The notes beneath the pieces are model-generated. The model did not search any database and was not told the origin of the DNA. It worked only from the letters and a program-made list of their open reading frames with translations. Both the position numbers and the translations under genes were made by a program. This document shows, piece after piece, positions 8,634-19,443 of a stretch of 64,000 nt of DNA. Source of the stretch: VRUE01 sp963812335 (GTDB lineage Bacteria; Actinomycetota; Thermoleophilia; Solirubrobacterales; 70-9); the NCBI GenBank assembly GCA_963812335.1, contig CAWEUU010000006.1:66972-130971 (forward strand), given 5' to 3'. Within the stretch, counting starts at the first letter, position 1. The number at the start of each line of letters is the position of its first letter.

Positions 8634-9686
8634 ATGCACCGTTCACTCTTCATCTCCATCCTCGCCCTGCTCGCCCTCGCCGTCCCGGCACTCGCCGAGG
8701 CGGCGCAGCCGCGGGCCGTCGTCTACTCGAAAGCGACGACGGTCGACGGCGTCACCGAGGGCGGCCTCTTCGCCGTCCGCCGCGGGCACCTCAACCAGAT
8801 CACCGAGAACCCGGCCGACACCGAACCGGCCTTTTCGCCCGACGGCCGCGCGATCGCCTTCGTCCGCGACGGCGACCTCTACTCGATCCGGCCCGACGGC
8901 TCGGGCCAGCGCCGCCTGACCAGCGGCGGTGAGCTCGACTCGGCCCCGCTGGTCTCGCCCGACGGCCGCTTCGTCGTCTTCGAGCGCCGCGCGGCGGCCG
9001 GCGCGCCCGCCGACCTCTACCGGGTCAGGGCGCTGGGCGGTGGCCTGCTGGCGCTGACCAGCGGTCCCGACGACGACCACCAGGCCGACCTCTCGCCCGA
9101 TGGCCGCGTGATCGTCTTCGTCCGCGGCACCGGCGCCGCGCCGGAGACCAACGACGACCTCTACTCGATGCGCCCCTCGGGACGGCGGCTCGCCCGCCTC
9201 ACCCGGACCGGCGCCGTCGACGAGTTCGAGCCGCGTTACTTTCGCGGCGGCCTCCTGTTCAGCCGCGGCGAGAGCGCCGTGGGGCCGGCCGCCTACGCCG
9301 ACGTCTACACGATGCGCCGCAACGGCAAGCGGGTCAGGCCGCTCGTCCGCGGCGTCGGCTCGGCCTACGTCGAAGACGTCTCGCCGGATGGCCGCATGCT
9401 GCTCTTCCGCCGCGACCTCGGGCTCTGGTCGAAGCGGATTGGGGGCGGCAGGGCGCGCAAGCTCGCGCAGCTGCCGGACGGGTCGCGGACCAACGGCGTC
9501 TTCTCCACCGACGGGCGCAAGGTCGGCGCCTTCGTCGCCGCCGAGGAGCAGCAGTCGCTGGTCGCGATCGTCATCGCCACCCGTCGCCAGACCTCCCTCG
9601 CCGCCGGCTACGAGGCGACGGAAAAAGACGGCACCGCGATCGGGCCGGTGATCGCATGGCAGCCGGCGCCCCCTAGGGCCCGCTGA
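8634..9686 (+). CDS. Secreted TolB-like beta-propeller protein
   Basis: A 350-residue exported protein. The N-terminus is a clear signal peptide (MHRSLFISILALLALAVPALA, then EAAQ). The rest is a run of WD40-like PD40 repeats, each with an FSPDGR/LSPDGR turn followed by an alternating beta strand (for example PAFSPDGRAIAFVRDGDLYSI), forming a propeller like TolB. There is no enzyme motif. ATG 8634 has GAAAGGA about 8 bp upstream. The protein probably acts as a binding scaffold outside the membrane; its partner is unknown. A strong inverted repeat follows its stop. Confidence 0.82.
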   Translation: MHRSLFISILALLALAVPALAEAAQPRAVVYSKATTVDGVTEGGLFAVRRGHLNQITENPADTEPAFSPDGRAIAFVRDGDLYSIRPDGSGQRRLTSGGELDSAPLVSPDGRFVVFERRAAAGAPADLYRVRALGGGLLALTSGPDDDHQADLSPDGRVIVFVRGTGAAPETNDDLYSMRPSGRRLARLTRTGAVDEFEPRYFRGGLLFSRGESAVGPAAYADVYTMRRNGKRVRPLVRGVGSAYVEDVSPDGRMLLFRRDLGLWSKRIGGGRARKLAQLPDGSRTNGVFSTDGRKVGAFVAAEEQQSLVAIVIATRRQTSLAAGYEATEKDGTAIGPVIAWQPAPPRAR

Positions 9687-9699
9687 TCGCGCGCCGATA

Positions 9700-9751
9700 G
9701 GACGTGCCGGTGCTGCGACGTCTATATAGACCTCAACGCACCGGCACGTCC
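9700..9751. repeat. 52-bp inverted repeat with nested palindrome
   Basis: The left arm at 9700-9713 (GGACGTGCCGGTGC) is exactly complementary to 9738-9751. The 24-base loop contains a perfect 12-bp palindrome, GTCTATATAGAC, at 9720-9731. It lies between the stop of the propeller gene and the GTG of the Ser/Thr kinase. It has no U-tract, so it is not a classical terminator. Its outer ACGTGCC...GGCACGT motif and its length resemble the two 48-bp elements at 10602 and 23308. It could instead be an operator for the kinase gene. Confidence 0.8.
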
Positions 9752-9777
9752 GCCAGCGGCGGCGATATAACCGGTGG

Positions 9778-11577
9778 GTGGCCGAACCGGAGATTGGCTC
9801 GACGCTCGCCGGATACCGGCTCGACGCGCTGATCGCGCGCGGCGGGATGGGGGTCGTCTACCGGGCGACCCAGCTCGCCCTCGACCGCCCAGTGGCACTG
9901 AAGGTGATCGCACGCCAGTACGCCGGCAGCGCCTCCTTCCGGCGCCGCTTCATCCGCGAGTCCCAGCTCGCTGCGCAGCTCGATCACCCGAACGTCGTGC
10001 CGATTTACGACGCGCGCGAGGAGGGCGGTGAGCTGCTGGTTGCGATGCGGCTGGTCAAGGGCGGCGACCTGCGCCAGCGGATCGACCGCGACGGCCCGCT
10101 GCCGACCGCCGAGGCGATCGAGCTGCTCGGCCAGGTCGCGGGCGCGCTCGACGCAGCCCACACCGCCGGGATCGTCCACCGCGACGTCAAGCCGCACAAC
10201 ATCCTGCTCGAGGGCGAGCGCGCCTACCTCAGCGACTTCGGCCTCGCCAAGGCGCTGGGGGAGAGCGGCGCGGCAAGCGGCGCCTCGGTCGTCGGCACCG
10301 CCCACTACATGTCGCCGGAGCAGTGGCGTGCCGACCGCGTCGGCCCGGCCGCCGACGTCTACTCGCTCGGTTGCGTGCTCTACGAGGCGCTGACCGGGAT
10401 CGCGCCCTTCGCCCGCCGGGAAGGCGACGCCGAGCCGGAGATGCCGCGCGGCCTCGACGCGGCGATCGAGCGCGCCGTCGCCCCCGACCCGGCCGACCGC
10501 TACGAGAGCGCTGGCGAGCTGATCGCCGCCGCCCGCGAGCGCCAGGGCGCCACGCCCGCGGCGACGGCGGTCCTGTCCCGAACCGGAGACCTACCCACCG
10601 CACGTGCCTCTAGTTCAGTACCCATGTGGGCCGCCAACTTGAGGCACGTCCCGCGGCGGTGGGGGGTGGCGGGCGTGGTGCTGACCGCGCTTGCGGTGGC
10701 GGGCTTCCTGCTTCTTCGCGGCGGCGGGCCGTCGGTTTCCGACCCGGTCGAGGTCGGGCGGCCGCCGCTGCGCCTCGCCGTCGGCGGGGGATCGGTCTGG
10801 GTCAGCAGCGCTCCCGATGGGACCCTGACCGCGATCAACCCGCGCTCGCGGCAGATCGCCGGCAGGCCGCTGCGCCTGGGCAGGGGGATTTCGGGCGTCG
10901 CCTACGGTGCCGGCTCGGTCTGGGTCTCCGATCCACGCCACGGCGAGGTGCTGCGCCTGCGCCCGCCCGAGATTCGCGTCAGCGAGCGGATCGACGTCGG
11001 CGGCCGGCCCGGGGCGATCGTCTTCGGTGGCGGCCGGGTCTGGGTCGCCGACGACGGGGGCTCCGGCGTCACCGCGATCAACCCGCAGGGCGGCCGTGTC
11101 TTCAAGCGCGGCATCGAGCCCCATGTCGCCCCGCTGCGACTCGCCTACGGCGCCGGAGCGGTCTGGACCAGCAGCGCCTCAACCGGGGTCGTGCGCCGCA
11201 TCGACCCGTCCACGGCCACGGCCGGGCCGCCGATCGCCGTCGGCGGCGGCCCGGCGGGGATCACCGTCGGCGGGGGCCTCGTCTGGGTCGCGAACAGCCG
11301 CTCCGATCGCGTCACCAGGGTCGACCCCGCGACCCGCACCCTCTTCGGACTGCCGATAGAGGCGGGCGAGCGCCCCGGCGGCATCGATGCCGGCACCGAC
11401 ACGGTCTGGGTCGCCGACTCAGCCGACGACACGGTCGAGCGGCTCGACATCGGCGACGGCGAGGCGCGGGGCGACCCGATCGGCGTCGGCCCCGATCCCG
11501 GCGCCGTCGCCGTCGGCGCGCAGGCGGTCTGGGTCGCCAACAACGGCAACGGCACGGTCACCCGGATCAATCCCTGA
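9778..11577 (+). CDS. Membrane Ser/Thr protein kinase with YncE/NHL-like sensor propeller
   Basis: A 599-residue PknB-like kinase. The N-terminal kinase domain (about 10-270) shows the glycine loop ARGGMGVVYRAT, Lys42 in VALKVI, catalytic HRDVKPHNILL with Asp136, DFGLAK and GTAHYMSPEQW. A single membrane helix (about 294-313) is followed by an extracellular six- or seven-bladed propeller, each blade carrying GGGxVWVxx and a xxxRIDP turn, a likely ligand sensor. GTG 9778 has no good ribosome binding site. An in-frame 48-bp palindromic element encodes about 16 residues of the linker just before the membrane helix. The kinase is a candidate partner for the nearby FHA protein. Confidence 0.9.
   Translation: MAEPEIGSTLAGYRLDALIARGGMGVVYRATQLALDRPVALKVIARQYAGSASFRRRFIRESQLAAQLDHPNVVPIYDAREEGGELLVAMRLVKGGDLRQRIDRDGPLPTAEAIELLGQVAGALDAAHTAGIVHRDVKPHNILLEGERAYLSDFGLAKALGESGAASGASVVGTAHYMSPEQWRADRVGPAADVYSLGCVLYEALTGIAPFARREGDAEPEMPRGLDAAIERAVAPDPADRYESAGELIAAARERQGATPAATAVLSRTGDLPTARASSSVPMWAANLRHVPRRWGVAGVVLTALAVAGFLLLRGGGPSVSDPVEVGRPPLRLAVGGGSVWVSSAPDGTLTAINPRSRQIAGRPLRLGRGISGVAYGAGSVWVSDPRHGEVLRLRPPEIRVSERIDVGGRPGAIVFGGGRVWVADDGGSGVTAINPQGGRVFKRGIEPHVAPLRLAYGAGAVWTSSASTGVVRRIDPSTATAGPPIAVGGGPAGITVGGGLVWVANSRSDRVTRVDPATRTLFGLPIEAGERPGGIDAGTDTVWVADSADDTVERLDIGDGEARGDPIGVGPDPGAVAVGAQAVWVANNGNGTVTRINP
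10602..10649. repeat. 48-bp palindromic element inside the kinase gene
   Basis: Arms ACGTGCCTC (10602-10610) and GAGGCACGT (10641-10649) pair exactly; after one mismatch four more pairs form (AGTT with AACT), and the centre holds CCCATGTGGG. It is in frame, encoding roughly RASSSVPMWAANLRHV between the kinase domain and the membrane helix. It matches the element at 23308-23355 at about 40 of 48 positions, with no gaps. Confidence 0.8.
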
Positions 11578-11596
11578 ATCGGTAAGGTCGCCGCCG

Positions 11597-13632
<2,036 letters not shown>

Positions 13633-13636
<4 letters not shown>

Positions 13637-14709
13637 AGCCGACCGCGAAGTTGAACCAACTCGGCCAGAGCCTCTGGCTCGACAACATCACCCGCACGAT
13701 GCTGGGCGACGGCACGCTCGCCGGCTACATCGAGGAGTTGTCGGTCACCGGCCTCACCTCGAACCCGACGATCTTCGACAAGGCGATCTCCGGCGGCGAC
13801 GCCTACGACGGGCAGATCGCCGCGCTCTCCGGTGAGCTCGACGACGCCGAGGCGATCTTCTTCCAGCTCGCCCTGGCCGACCTGCGCGACGCGACCGACC
13901 TGTTCAAGGGTGTGCACGAGCGCACCGCCGGGGTCGACGGCTACTGCTCGCTTGAGGTCTCGCCGAAGCTCGCCGACGACACCGAGGCGACGATCGAGCA
14001 GGCGGCGAAGCTGCACGGCGAAGCCGGGCGCGACAACCTCTTCATCAAGATCCCGGGCACCGAGGCGGGCCTGCCGGCGATCGAGCAGACGATCTTCGCC
14101 GGGATCCCGGTCAACGTCACGCTGCTCTTCGACCGCGAGCAATATCTTGCCGCCGCAGACGCCTACCTGAAGGGGATCGAACGTCGGATCGAGGCCGGTC
14201 TCGATCCCGACGTCGCCTCGGTCGCCTCGATCTTCATGAGCCGCTGGGACGTCGCCGTCGCCGACGAGGTGCCCGACGAGCTGCGCGACCGGCTCGGCCT
14301 GGCGATCGGCTTCCGCGCCTACCGCGCCTACCGCGAGCTGCTCGACTCCGAGCGCATGCAGCGGCTGATGAACAAGGGCGCCCGGCCGCAGCGGCTGCTC
14401 TGGGCCAGCACCGGGACCAAGGACCCCGAAGCCTCCGACACCCTCTACATCGAGGGCTTCGCCTCGCCCTTCACGGTCAACACGATGCCGGAGCCGACGC
14501 TGAAGGCCTTCGCCGACCACGGCGAGGTCGGTGACTCCGTGCCCGCCGACGGCGGCGACGCGGAGGAGGTGCTGGCGCGGTTCGCCGCTGCGGGGATCGA
14601 TGTCGGCGCGCTCGCCGCGCGCCTGCAGGAGGAGGGCAAGGCCGCCTTCGTCGAGTCCTGGGAGGAGCTGCTGAAGTCGATCTCCACGCAGCTCGGAGCG
14701 CGGGCGTGA
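13633..14709 (+). CDS. tal: Transaldolase
   Basis: Transfers a dihydroxyacetone unit between sugar phosphates through a Schiff-base lysine. The 358-residue protein has the family N-terminus (LNQLGQSLWLDNITRTML), VTGLTSNPTIFDKAI and the catalytic lysine in NLFIKIPGTEAG. It belongs to the longer actinobacterial/cyanobacterial class. ATG 13633 overlaps the tkt stop by 4 bp, and its own stop overlaps the GTG of pgi. Confidence 0.95.
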
Positions 14710-16349
14710 GCGAGGCCGCTCCGACCCTGCGCCGCGGCGAGGCCTGGGCGGCGCTGGAGCGCCACCACGGCCAGATCGGCGAGACCCATCTGCGCGACCT
14801 CTTTGCTGCCGACTCCGGGCGCGGCGAGCGCCTCGTCGCCGATGGGGCCGGCCTGCACCTCGATTTTTCCAAGCACCGGGTCACCGAAGAGACGCTGATG
14901 CTGCTCGGCGAGCTGGCCGGCGAGCGCGGCGTCGAGGAACGCCGCGAAGCGATGTTCGCCGGCGAGCACATCAACGTCTCCGAGGATCGCGCCGTGCTGC
15001 ACGTGGCCCTGCGCATGCCGCGTGAGCGCTCGCTCGTCGTCGACGGCGTCGACGTGGTCAAGCAGGTGCACGAGACGCTCGACCGGATGGGGGACTTCGC
15101 GGAGCGGGTTCGCTCGGGCGATTGGACCGGCCACACCGGCAGGCCGATCCGCAACGTCGTCAACGTCGGCATCGGCGGATCTGACCTCGGCCCGGTGATG
15201 GCCTACGAGGCGCTGCGCCACTTCAGTCGTCGCGAGATGACCTTCCGGTTTGTATCCAACGTCGACGGCACCGACTTCGTCGAGTGCACGCGCGACCTCG
15301 ACCCCGAGGAGACCCTGTTCGTGATCTCCTCGAAGACCTTCACCACGCTGGAGACGATGACCAACGCGCACAGCGCACGCCAGTGGTCGCTGGCCGGCCT
15401 CGGCGGCGACGAGGCGGCGGTCGCCAAGCACTTCGTCGCAGTTTCGACCAACGCCGAGGGAGTCGCCGAGTTCGGCATCGACACCGACAACATGTTCGGC
15501 TTCTGGGACTGGGTCGGCGGCCGCTACTCGATGGACTCGGCGATCGGCCTCTCGACCATGCTGGCGATCGGCCCGGCCCGCTTCGCCGAGATGCTCTCCG
15601 GCTTCCACGCGATGGACGAGCACTTCCAAACCGCCCGCCCGGCCGAAAACCTACCGATGCTGATGGGCCTGCTCTCGGTCTGGTACGGCGACTTCTTCGG
15701 TGCCCAGACCTGCGGCGTCTTCCCCTACGACCAGTACCTGCACCGCTTCCCCGCCTACCTGCAGCAGTTGACGATGGAGTCCAACGGCAAGCACGTGACG
15801 CTCGAGGGCGCCCGGGTCGACTACGACACCGGTGCGATCTTCTGGGGCGAGCCCGGGACCAATGGCCAGCACTCCTTCTACCAGTTGATCCACCAGGGCA
15901 CCCGGCTGATTCCCTGTGACTTCATCGCCTTCATGCAGAGCAACAACCCGCTCGGTGAGCACCAGGACCTGCTGATCTCGAATGTCTTCGCGCAGAGCCA
16001 GGCGCTCGCCTTCGGCAAGACCGCCGAGGAGGTCCGGGCCGAGGGCACGCCGGAGGATGTCGTCCCGCACCGCGTGATGGAGGGCAACCGCCCCTCGAGC
16101 ACGATCCTCGCCGAGCGGCTCGACCCGTTCACGCTCGGCACCCTCGTCGCCCTCTACGAGCACAGCACCTTCACCCAGGGAAGCGTGTGGGGGGTCGACT
16201 CCTTCGACCAGTGGGGGGTCGAGCTGGGCAAGGTCCTCGCCAAGCAGATCGTCCCCGAGCTGCAGGCCGCCGAGGAGCCGGATCTCAAGCACGACAGCTC
16301 GACCAACGCGTTGATCCACCGCTACCGCCAGATGAGGCGGCAGGAGTAG
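14706..16349 (+). CDS. pgi: Glucose-6-phosphate isomerase
   Basis: Interconverts glucose 6-phosphate and fructose 6-phosphate, linking glycolysis to the pentose-phosphate pathway. The 547-residue protein contains NVGIGGSDLGPVMAYEAL, the SSKTFTTLETMTN phosphate-binding loop, GGRYSMDSAIGL, the HRFPAYLQQLTMESNGKHV region and the C-terminal QGSVWGVDSFDQWGVELGK signature. GTG 14706 overlaps the tal stop (GTGA). cydA starts only 2 bp after its stop, so cydAB may be read through. Confidence 0.96.
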   Translation: MSEAAPTLRRGEAWAALERHHGQIGETHLRDLFAADSGRGERLVADGAGLHLDFSKHRVTEETLMLLGELAGERGVEERREAMFAGEHINVSEDRAVLHVALRMPRERSLVVDGVDVVKQVHETLDRMGDFAERVRSGDWTGHTGRPIRNVVNVGIGGSDLGPVMAYEALRHFSRREMTFRFVSNVDGTDFVECTRDLDPEETLFVISSKTFTTLETMTNAHSARQWSLAGLGGDEAAVAKHFVAVSTNAEGVAEFGIDTDNMFGFWDWVGGRYSMDSAIGLSTMLAIGPARFAEMLSGFHAMDEHFQTARPAENLPMLMGLLSVWYGDFFGAQTCGVFPYDQYLHRFPAYLQQLTMESNGKHVTLEGARVDYDTGAIFWGEPGTNGQHSFYQLIHQGTRLIPCDFIAFMQSNNPLGEHQDLLISNVFAQSQALAFGKTAEEVRAEGTPEDVVPHRVMEGNRPSSTILAERLDPFTLGTLVALYEHSTFTQGSVWGVDSFDQWGVELGKVLAKQIVPELQAAEEPDLKHDSSTNALIHRYRQMRRQE

Positions 16350-16351
16350 CC

Positions 16352-17743
16352 GTGCCCGGGTTCGACCTGCTTCCCCTCGCCGCGTCGGAGTCGAATCTGC
16401 TCGCCGCCCGCGAGCTGATGGCCTTCACGCTGGCTTTCCACATCGTCCTGGCCAGCATCGGGGTTGCCTTCCCGGCCATCGTCCTGACCGCCAACTACAT
16501 CGGGCTCAAACGCGAAGACCCCGACGCGATGCGGCTGGCGCGGCGCTGGTCGAAGGTCGCCGCGGTCACCTTCGCGACCGGCGCCGTCACCGGGACCGTG
16601 CTCAGCTTCGAGTTCGGCCTGCTCTGGCCGCAGTTCATGGAGCGCTTCGGCGACGCCTTCGGGATCGCCTTCGCGATCGAGGGGCTGTTCTTCTTCACCG
16701 AGGCGATCTTCCTGGCGATCTACATCTACGGCTGGAAGCGGCTCAGCGGCTGGGCGCACTTCTGGTCGGGGGTGCCGATGCTCGTCGCCGGGATCGGCGG
16801 CGCCTTCTCGGTGGTCACCGCCAACGCCTGGATGAACCAGCCGCAGGGCTTCACGCTCGATGCCGCCGGCAAGGTCGTCGACACGGCGCCGTTGCAGGTC
16901 CTCTTCAACCCGGCCTGGCACTACGAGGTGCCGCACATGATCCTCGCCGCCTACATGGTCGCCGGCTTCCTCTTCGCCTCGGTCTACGCCGTCGGGATGC
17001 TCAAGGGGCGGCGCGACCGCCACCACCGGCTCGGGCTGCTGATTCCGCTGACGATCGCCTGCATCGCGACGCCGGCGCAGATCTTCTTCGGCGATGTCGC
17101 CGCCCGCGAAGTCGCCGACCACCAGCCGGCCAAGTTCGCCGCCTTCGAGTGCATCCAGGAGACCGGCCCGAACCAGACCGAGTACCTGGGCGGGATCTGC
17201 ACCGACGAAGGCGTCAAGGGGGCGATCGGGATCCCCGGCCTCGACTCGCTGCTGGTCGGCTTCAGCACCGACACCGTCGTTACCGGGCTGGAGGACATCG
17301 CGCCCGACGAACGGCCCCCCGCCAACACCCTGCTGCACCTCTCCTTCGACGCGATGGTCGGCATCGGCTTCGCCCTGCTGGCGCTGGCGGCCTGGTTCGC
17401 CTTCGCCTGGTGGCGCTGGCGCGAGCTGCCGCGCACGCCCTGGTTCCTGCGCGCAGTCGCGGCCTCGGGTGCGGCCGCGATCGTCGCGCTGTGGTGCGGC
17501 TGGATCGTCACCGAGGTCGGCCGCCAGCCCTGGATCGTGCAGGGCCTCATGCGCACCGAGGAAGCGGTCACCGAGGCGGAGGGGATCTGGTTCGCCTTCG
17601 CCGGCGTGCTGCTGCTCTACACGGGCCTGGGCGCGGCGGCGATCCTCGTCATCCGCGGCATGAGCCGGCGCTGGCGCGAGCAGGGCGAAAGCGGCGAGTC
17701 CGAAACCCCCTACGGACCGTCGGCAGGGGGAAGCGCGGGATGA
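16352..17743 (+). CDS. cydA: Cytochrome bd ubiquinol oxidase subunit I
   Basis: The heme-bearing subunit of the bd quinol oxidase in the cytoplasmic membrane, reducing oxygen to water. The 463-residue protein has about nine membrane helices. His30 in AFHIVLASIG is the likely axial ligand of heme b595; a histidine in WHYEVPHM (about 190-195) is a likely heme b558 ligand; the family signature VTEVGRQPWIVQGLMRT is present. The region between helices after QPAKFAAFE is short, the short-Q-loop form. GTG 16352 follows pgi by 2 bp. It overlaps cydB by ATGA. Confidence 0.95.
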   Translation: MPGFDLLPLAASESNLLAARELMAFTLAFHIVLASIGVAFPAIVLTANYIGLKREDPDAMRLARRWSKVAAVTFATGAVTGTVLSFEFGLLWPQFMERFGDAFGIAFAIEGLFFFTEAIFLAIYIYGWKRLSGWAHFWSGVPMLVAGIGGAFSVVTANAWMNQPQGFTLDAAGKVVDTAPLQVLFNPAWHYEVPHMILAAYMVAGFLFASVYAVGMLKGRRDRHHRLGLLIPLTIACIATPAQIFFGDVAAREVADHQPAKFAAFECIQETGPNQTEYLGGICTDEGVKGAIGIPGLDSLLVGFSTDTVVTGLEDIAPDERPPANTLLHLSFDAMVGIGFALLALAAWFAFAWWRWRELPRTPWFLRAVAASGAAAIVALWCGWIVTEVGRQPWIVQGLMRTEEAVTEAEGIWFAFAGVLLLYTGLGAAAILVIRGMSRRWREQGESGESETPYGPSAGGSAG

Positions 17744-18747
17744 GCAAGGCCGATGCCTGCGCGGCGATTCTCTGGATCGGGGCGACGATGTACGCGATCT
17801 TCGGCGGCGCCGACTTCGGCGGTGGCCTCTGGGACCTGATCGCCGGCGGGGACGAGCGCGGCAAAAGGCCGCGGGCGCGGATCCAGCGCTCGCTGACGCC
17901 GGTCTGGGAGGCCAACCACGTCTGGCTGATCTTCATCCTCGTCGTCCTCTGGACCGCCTTCCCGGAGGCGTTCGCGGCGATCATGTCGACGCTCTACGTG
18001 CCGCTGACGCTGGCGGCGCTGGGGATCGTCCTGCGCGGCGCAGGCTTCGCCTTCCGCAAGTCGGTCGAGTCGCTGCCCGCGCAGCGGGCGCTCGGCGCCT
18101 CCTTCGCGGTCTCCTCGGTGATGACGCCGTTCTTCATGGGCGCCGTGGTCGGCGCGGTCGCCTCCGGCAACGTGCCCGCCGAGGGCAATGGTGCCGCCTT
18201 CTCGAGCTGGCTCGAGCCGCTGCCGCTGCTGACCGGGGCGATGTTCGTCGCCAGCGGCGCCTACCTGGCGGCGATCTTCCTGATCGCCGACTCGCGCCGC
18301 TACAACGATCGCGATATGGAGGAGTACTTTGCCCGCCGCGCCCTCTGGGCCGCCGGCGCCGCCGGGGCCTTTGCGATGGCCGGGATCGTCGCTCTGCACT
18401 CCGACGCCCGCTACATCTTCGACCGCCTCCTCGCCGAGGGCCTGCCGCTTGTCGGCCTCTCGATGGCCTGCGGCCTCGGCGTCTCGATCATGTTGCTGCG
18501 CGGCCGCCGCCGCGGCCTGCGCGCGCTGGCGATCGTCGCCGTCTCCGCGGTGATCTGGGGCTGGGGCGTCGCTCAGTTCCCCTACCTGCTGCCGACCTCG
18601 CTCGACATCGCGACCGCCTCGGCGCCCGGCCCGACGCTGCTCTCGGTCCTGATCGTCTTCGGCGTCGCCGCGATCACGATCCTGCCCGCCCTCGCTCTTC
18701 TCTACAGCCTCTCCCAGCGCGACATGGTCGGCGAGTCGGGCGAGTAG
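17740..18747 (+). CDS. cydB: Cytochrome bd ubiquinol oxidase subunit II
   Basis: Second structural subunit of the bd oxidase; 335 residues with about eight membrane helices. The CydB signatures FGGADFGGGLWDL and PVWEANHVWLIFILVVLWTAFP are clear. ATG 17740 overlaps the cydA stop by 4 bp. No cydCD (maturation ABC transporter), cydX or cydH gene follows; the next gene is a HAD phosphatase 18 bp downstream. Confidence 0.95.
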   Translation: MSKADACAAILWIGATMYAIFGGADFGGGLWDLIAGGDERGKRPRARIQRSLTPVWEANHVWLIFILVVLWTAFPEAFAAIMSTLYVPLTLAALGIVLRGAGFAFRKSVESLPAQRALGASFAVSSVMTPFFMGAVVGAVASGNVPAEGNGAAFSSWLEPLPLLTGAMFVASGAYLAAIFLIADSRRYNDRDMEEYFARRALWAAGAAGAFAMAGIVALHSDARYIFDRLLAEGLPLVGLSMACGLGVSIMLLRGRRRGLRALAIVAVSAVIWGWGVAQFPYLLPTSLDIATASAPGPTLLSVLIVFGVAAITILPALALLYSLSQRDMVGESGE

Positions 18748-18765
18748 CGCACAGCTTTCACGCTG

Positions 18766-19443
18766 ATGGCCGACTCCGCGATCCGCGCAGTCCTTTTCGA
18801 TATTGACGGCACGCTGCTGGTCACGGGTGGCGCCGGGGGTGTCGCCTGGCAACGCGCTTTCGAGCAGCTCTACGGGGTCGAGGCGGACATCGCCGAGCAC
18901 ACCGACGCCGGCATGACCGACCCCGAGATCGTCAAGATCGTCTTCAGAGAGGTGATTGGCCGCGAGGGCAGCGCCGAAGAGCGGGCGCAGGCGATCGGTT
19001 GCTACCTCAAACACCTGCCCGACGCCGTCGCCGAGTCCGACGGCTACCGGGTGATGCCGGGGATCGAGCAGCTGCTCCCAGGGCTGATCGAGCGCGGTGT
19101 GCTGCTCGGTCTGGTCACCGGCAACGTCGAGGCCGCCGCCCACGTCAAGCTCGCGCGCGCCCGGCTCAACCGCTTCTTCTCCTGCGGCGGCTACGGCTCC
19201 GACTCCCCCGACCGCACCGAGGTGACCGAAGCCGCCCTCTCCCGCGCCAAGATCGTCTCCGGCGACACGCTCCAGAACAGCTCATGCATCTCCGTCGGCG
19301 ACACGCCCCGCGACATCACCGCCGGCCACGGCGCCGGGATCAGGGTGGTCGGCGTGGCTACCGGCAGCTATTCCGTCGATCAGCTCACGGAAGCTGAGGC
19401 CGACTGGGCTATCGCGTCAGTCCAGAACGGCTTCCCCGGCTAA
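18766..19443 (+). CDS. HAD-superfamily phosphatase (Gph-like)
   Basis: A 225-residue hydrolase with HAD motif I FDIDGTLL (nucleophile Asp), motif II region LVTGN and motif IV VGDTPRDITAGHGAG. The alpha-helical cap (residues about 20-85) is of the phosphoglycolate-phosphatase type. The phosphorylated substrate is unknown; phosphoglycolate or a sugar phosphate would fit. ATG 18766 is 18 bp after cydB. The stop overlaps that of the convergent cfa gene by 4 bp (CTAA). Confidence 0.85.
   Translation: MADSAIRAVLFDIDGTLLVTGGAGGVAWQRAFEQLYGVEADIAEHTDAGMTDPEIVKIVFREVIGREGSAEERAQAIGCYLKHLPDAVAESDGYRVMPGIEQLLPGLIERGVLLGLVTGNVEAAAHVKLARARLNRFFSCGGYGSDSPDRTEVTEAALSRAKIVSGDTLQNSSCISVGDTPRDITAGHGAGIRVVGVATGSYSVDQLTEAEADWAIASVQNGFPG

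Noticed and set aside
9700..9751. Intrinsic terminator of the propeller gene
   Set aside because: The stem is long but the sequence after it (CGCCAGCGG) has no T-run, and the loop contains a separate palindrome.
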